Source: Rheum nobile (lineage: Eukaryota > Streptophyta > Magnoliopsida > Caryophyllales > Polygonaceae). From it: a stretch of 64,000 bases of DNA. The position numbers and the translations under genes were made by a program. Position 1 is the first letter of the stretch. Each line of letters opens with the position of its first letter. Location of the stretch: positions 248,001 through 312,000 of the forward strand of contig WOAB01000056.1 of the NCBI GenBank assembly GCA_027886185.1, written 5' to 3'. Shown piece by piece: positions 61,230 through 64,000 of the stretch. Under the pieces are notes generated by a model that was given only the letters and a program-made list of their open reading frames with translations, did no database searches and was not told the origin of the DNA.

Positions 61230-64000
61230 ATGGACAATCCGAACAACAACGAGTATTGGAGCAACAATGGGGAAGATATTCCACTTTGGAACGAGGTAAT
61301 TTCTATAAGTAACCCTAAAGTTGTCTTTTTTATTTCTTGTTTTGAAAATATTTAAAGTTCTTAGCTTCATGGTTAGGGTTTAGAGAAGTTATTTTTGATG
61401 GCCCATTATATTTTTTGTTTAGGATTTAGGGAAGCTATTTTTGATACTTATTGTTTAATATTAAAGATCTCATTTTATTGTTTAGGGTTTAGGGCTACGA
61501 ATTTGTTGTTACATTGAAGAACAGTTTCACACATAACGTGTGAAGGTGTTCAACACGTTACGCGTGGGTGTGTTTCACACGTAACGTGTGGACACTCTTC
61601 ACACGTTATGTGTGTAATCACACCACCCGAAACCAGGTTTCATTCTGTAATATGGCACGGTTTGACATTAAACGTGCTTTTTTATAATCAGTGTACTAAT
61701 TGATGACATGATTTCGTGTATGCAGACGAAATATCTCCCTCAATGACTGGAGCACTCCACAGAAGACATTTCCGGTTTGGGAAACGCCTGAAAAACTACA
61801 GGATTGGAGCACGCCTCAGAAGACATTTCCGGTTTGGGAAACGCCGGAAAAACTGCAGGATTGGAACACGCCTCAACCAGTTATTGATATACCATCATTT
61901 GATGTTGGGATACCGTTTCCTCCAGAAGCATCTTCATCTCATGCTACCCCACAGCTGTGCTTTCCATCCCTACACACACAGCCTCAGTTCAGTGTACTAC
62001 CGGAGGAGGATGTGTACGTCTCGGCCGATTATTCAAGGTTCTTCACATCTGATAAAATCTGGGAGTCTAGAGAAGAAGCCTTTTTGTGGGCGCGGGAGAT
62101 TGCTATGAATCAGCAATTCTGCATCAAAAAGTGGAGGAATAAAGCTTCCACCCCTTCGACCCTCGGGGGGACTTGGTTACCGTGTGATAGGCATGGACAA
62201 AACGTCCCTAAAGGAGCTGACCAAGTGAGAGACATCACAAGGTCGAAGAAATGTGGGTGTCCCTTCATGTTGAGGCTGAAAGAAAGGCCGAAGGGATTGT
62301 GGAGGATCACTGTACAACATGGAACTCACAACCATGTCATAGGAGACAATTTGTATGGTAGTGCATTAGCTGGGCGACCAACTGCTGAAGAGAAGGAGAT
62401 TATAAGGGTGATGACGGTCAATCATTGCAAGTCTCAGAAGATTCATACTACAATCCAGTCGTCCCCTGGAAATTTGACCAAGATGAAGCAAGTATACAAC
62501 ATCATGCACGAGATAAGAAAGAAGGGCATGGAAGGAAGAACAGTTGTACAACAGTTCTTCTATGAGTGCAATGAGAAGGGGTACTTCATGGAGTATAGAT
62601 TCAACAAGGAGATCAACAAGATAACGGATATCTTCTTTGCAAGCCAGGATCAGTTGCGGTTGCTGAAGGCATTTCCGTACATTGTGCTGCTGGACTCTAC
62701 ATATGCAACTAACTGGCTAGTAACAAACATATGAATTATACTCTTCATTTGTTCATGTCAAGGTTAGGACGCCATTGTATTTTATATATGATTATGTGTG
62801 CAGCTACAATTTGCCCTTCCTTGAAATTGTCGGCATCACATCAGTTTGGAAAAACTACAATATTGCCGGGGCGTTTCTGGAGAAGGAGGACGAAGACAGT
62901 TACAAATGGGCCATAGAGCAACTTGCTAAGATGTTTGCCAAGGTGCAACGAGCACTCATATGTGCGGTCACTGATCGGGAGAAGGCGTTGATGAACGCAT
63001 TAGAGAAGCAGTTTCCAGAAGCAAAATTCCTCCTATGTAGGCGGCATGTGAGAAAGAATATTGAAGACTTCGGGAAGAAGGCCATGGGCAAGTTTAGGGG
63101 CACAACATTTTCCAACGACTGCATGAAGCTCTTAAAGGAAACGACCATACAAGGGTACGAAAGATCACTCTGGAAGCTGAAGTGTGATTGGAAGAAAGCT
63201 CCAAAATGTGTTCAGTACCTACAAAAAAACTGGCTTGACCCCTACAAGGAAAGAATCGTCTCTGTATGGACAGATACAGTGTTCACGCTCGGTACTACCA
63301 CCACTAATAGGTATGTGCATCAATGGTTTATCTAAATTTAGCTAGTTATTTGAACTTAGTTAGACCTTTACAACAATCAAACAAATTTTCGGATTCTTGA
63401 TTGTAATACAGGGTTGAAGGGGCCCATTCCAGTCTGAAAAGCTTCTTCACAAGCAACGATGGCAACCTTTGCACTGTGTTCGATCAATATGATACACGGT
63501 TGCGCAGTCATATTTCTGAGATTCGGGGGGCATTGAATGAGAGCATTGGGAAGAGATATACGCTGCTAACAGACACACATCTTTTTCGTAAGCTGCACTT
63601 CAAGGTGTCTGCGGTTGCACTAGCTCGTTTGATTGAGGAATACAGGAAAGGAGAAGCTCCAGTGTGGAGCACTATATGCAGATGCCAGATGAGGGTCAGA
63701 GATGGCTTGCCTTGCGTTCATGACATGGCACAAAATGTTCGGAGTGAGACCCCAATTGAACCTAGCTCGTTGCATCCGTTCTGGAGGCAACTGACCTTGT
63801 CAGAAGTGAAGACATCAGAAGAGGAAGAATTCTGCACACGCAACGTGAATAGATCTTTGCTTGACGAATTTGCCCGAAGCGTCTTCCCCACATTGCCAGT
63901 GAAGATTCAACAAAGAGCAGTCTGTACACTTAGAAGTATAGCACATCCAGAGCAGACTACTCTGGAAGAGCCAGCCAAAGTCAGGCATAAGGGTCGGCCT
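61230..64000 (+). CDS. MULE transposase of the third element, partial
   Basis: Exon 1 is 61230-61295 (ATG MDNPNNNEYW...). Exon 2 is about 61726-62719, exon 3 is 62804-63310, exon 4 runs from 63412 past the window end. It starts with a 57-bp tandem duplication (DWSTPQKTFPVWETPEKLQ twice), then a FAR1/WRKY-GCM1-like region (SREEAFLWAREIAM, CGCPFMLRLKERP, HGTHNHVIG). The MULE core follows with both Asp residues (LLDSTYATNW, CAVTDREKALMNALEK), the Glu (AFLEKEDEDSYKW) and LLCRRHVRKNI, then NRVEGAHSSLKSFF and a complete SWIM finger (CRCQMRVRDGLPCVH), ending in RHKGRP. The exon 3-4 junction is in phase, but the exon 1-2 and 2-3 junctions are not with the obvious splice sites, so small indels may have damaged it. 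Confidence 0.75.
61526..61672. repeat. Third cluster of CACACGTTACGTGTG-type palindromes, in transposase intron 1
   Basis: Units near 61527, 61553, 61575 and 61599, with a degenerate one near 61651; the unit at 61575 (TCACACGTAACGTGTGGA) is nearly perfect. Confidence 0.85.

Larger units (their letters stand above)
59401..64000. mobile_element. Third MULE, left end near 59400, right end outside the window
   Basis: It contains an intact GRF gene (-), a divergent MULE transposase gene (+) and three clusters of CACACGTTACGTGTG palindromes. The left boundary is set loosely from where the palindromes and the conserved GRF 3' flank begin; no terminal inverted repeat can be confirmed because the right end is missing. 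Confidence 0.65.

Overview
This window is nuclear DNA from a flowering plant, most likely a eudicot. The two host genes have plant-type products and ordinary GT-AG introns, the intergenic DNA is AT-rich, and most of the window is nested plant transposons. I cannot name the species; an asterid is only a guess.

Host genes. Both are on the + strand and about 50 kb apart. One is an intact single-exon coding sequence for exportin-2/CAS, the importin-alpha re-exporter (2206-5118), with a probable intron in its 3' UTR. The other is an intact five-exon BREVIS RADIX-like gene, closest to BRXL4 (55019-58096). Almost everything else is transposon or transposon debris.

Layout. 1-1968: right part of a Mutator-type (MULE-like) element with a plant-mobile-domain (PMD) gene on the - strand, ending just before the exportin promoter. 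7400-21250: AT-rich, no gene seen, with Helitron-like ends and a foldback MITE. 21256-37012: a Ty1/copia element (160-bp LTRs, 5-bp duplication ATTAG) that carries a gag-only LTR retrotransposon (22354-30854, duplication CTTGT) and a related solo LTR (31460-33901, duplication TGGGT). 39143-47885: a complete 8.7-kb MULE with a PMD gene (+), a small GRF-zinc-finger gene (-) and a 976-codon MULE transposase fused to an OTU cysteine-protease domain (-). 48212-52550: a second MULE, with about 250-bp terminal inverted repeats and a perfect 9-bp target duplication, inserted in a LINE remnant. It carries a transposase C-terminus, its own GRF gene, a snapback repeat and a captured piece of an S-adenosylmethionine decarboxylase gene. 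About 59400 to the window end: a third MULE with an intact GRF gene (-) diverging from a transposase gene (+) that runs off the edge.

What stands out. The MULE-type elements share a plan. All three that keep a transposase also carry a short GRF zinc-finger gene. Each element also has its own private palindrome family, clustered at its ends and in front of its genes. In the 8.7-kb element I count fifteen 23-bp units with 9-5-9 geometry (TGGGCGGCA-N5-TGCCGCCCA); one cluster lies upstream of each of its three genes. The element at the left edge has the same 23-bp geometry with a different core (TGGGCGCAT-N5-ATGCGCCCA). The third MULE uses CACACGTTACGTGTG. This suggests an accessory-gene and cis-element system in which element proteins bind both the termini and the element's own promoters. 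That reading is inference. The repeats, genes and positions are read directly from the sequence.
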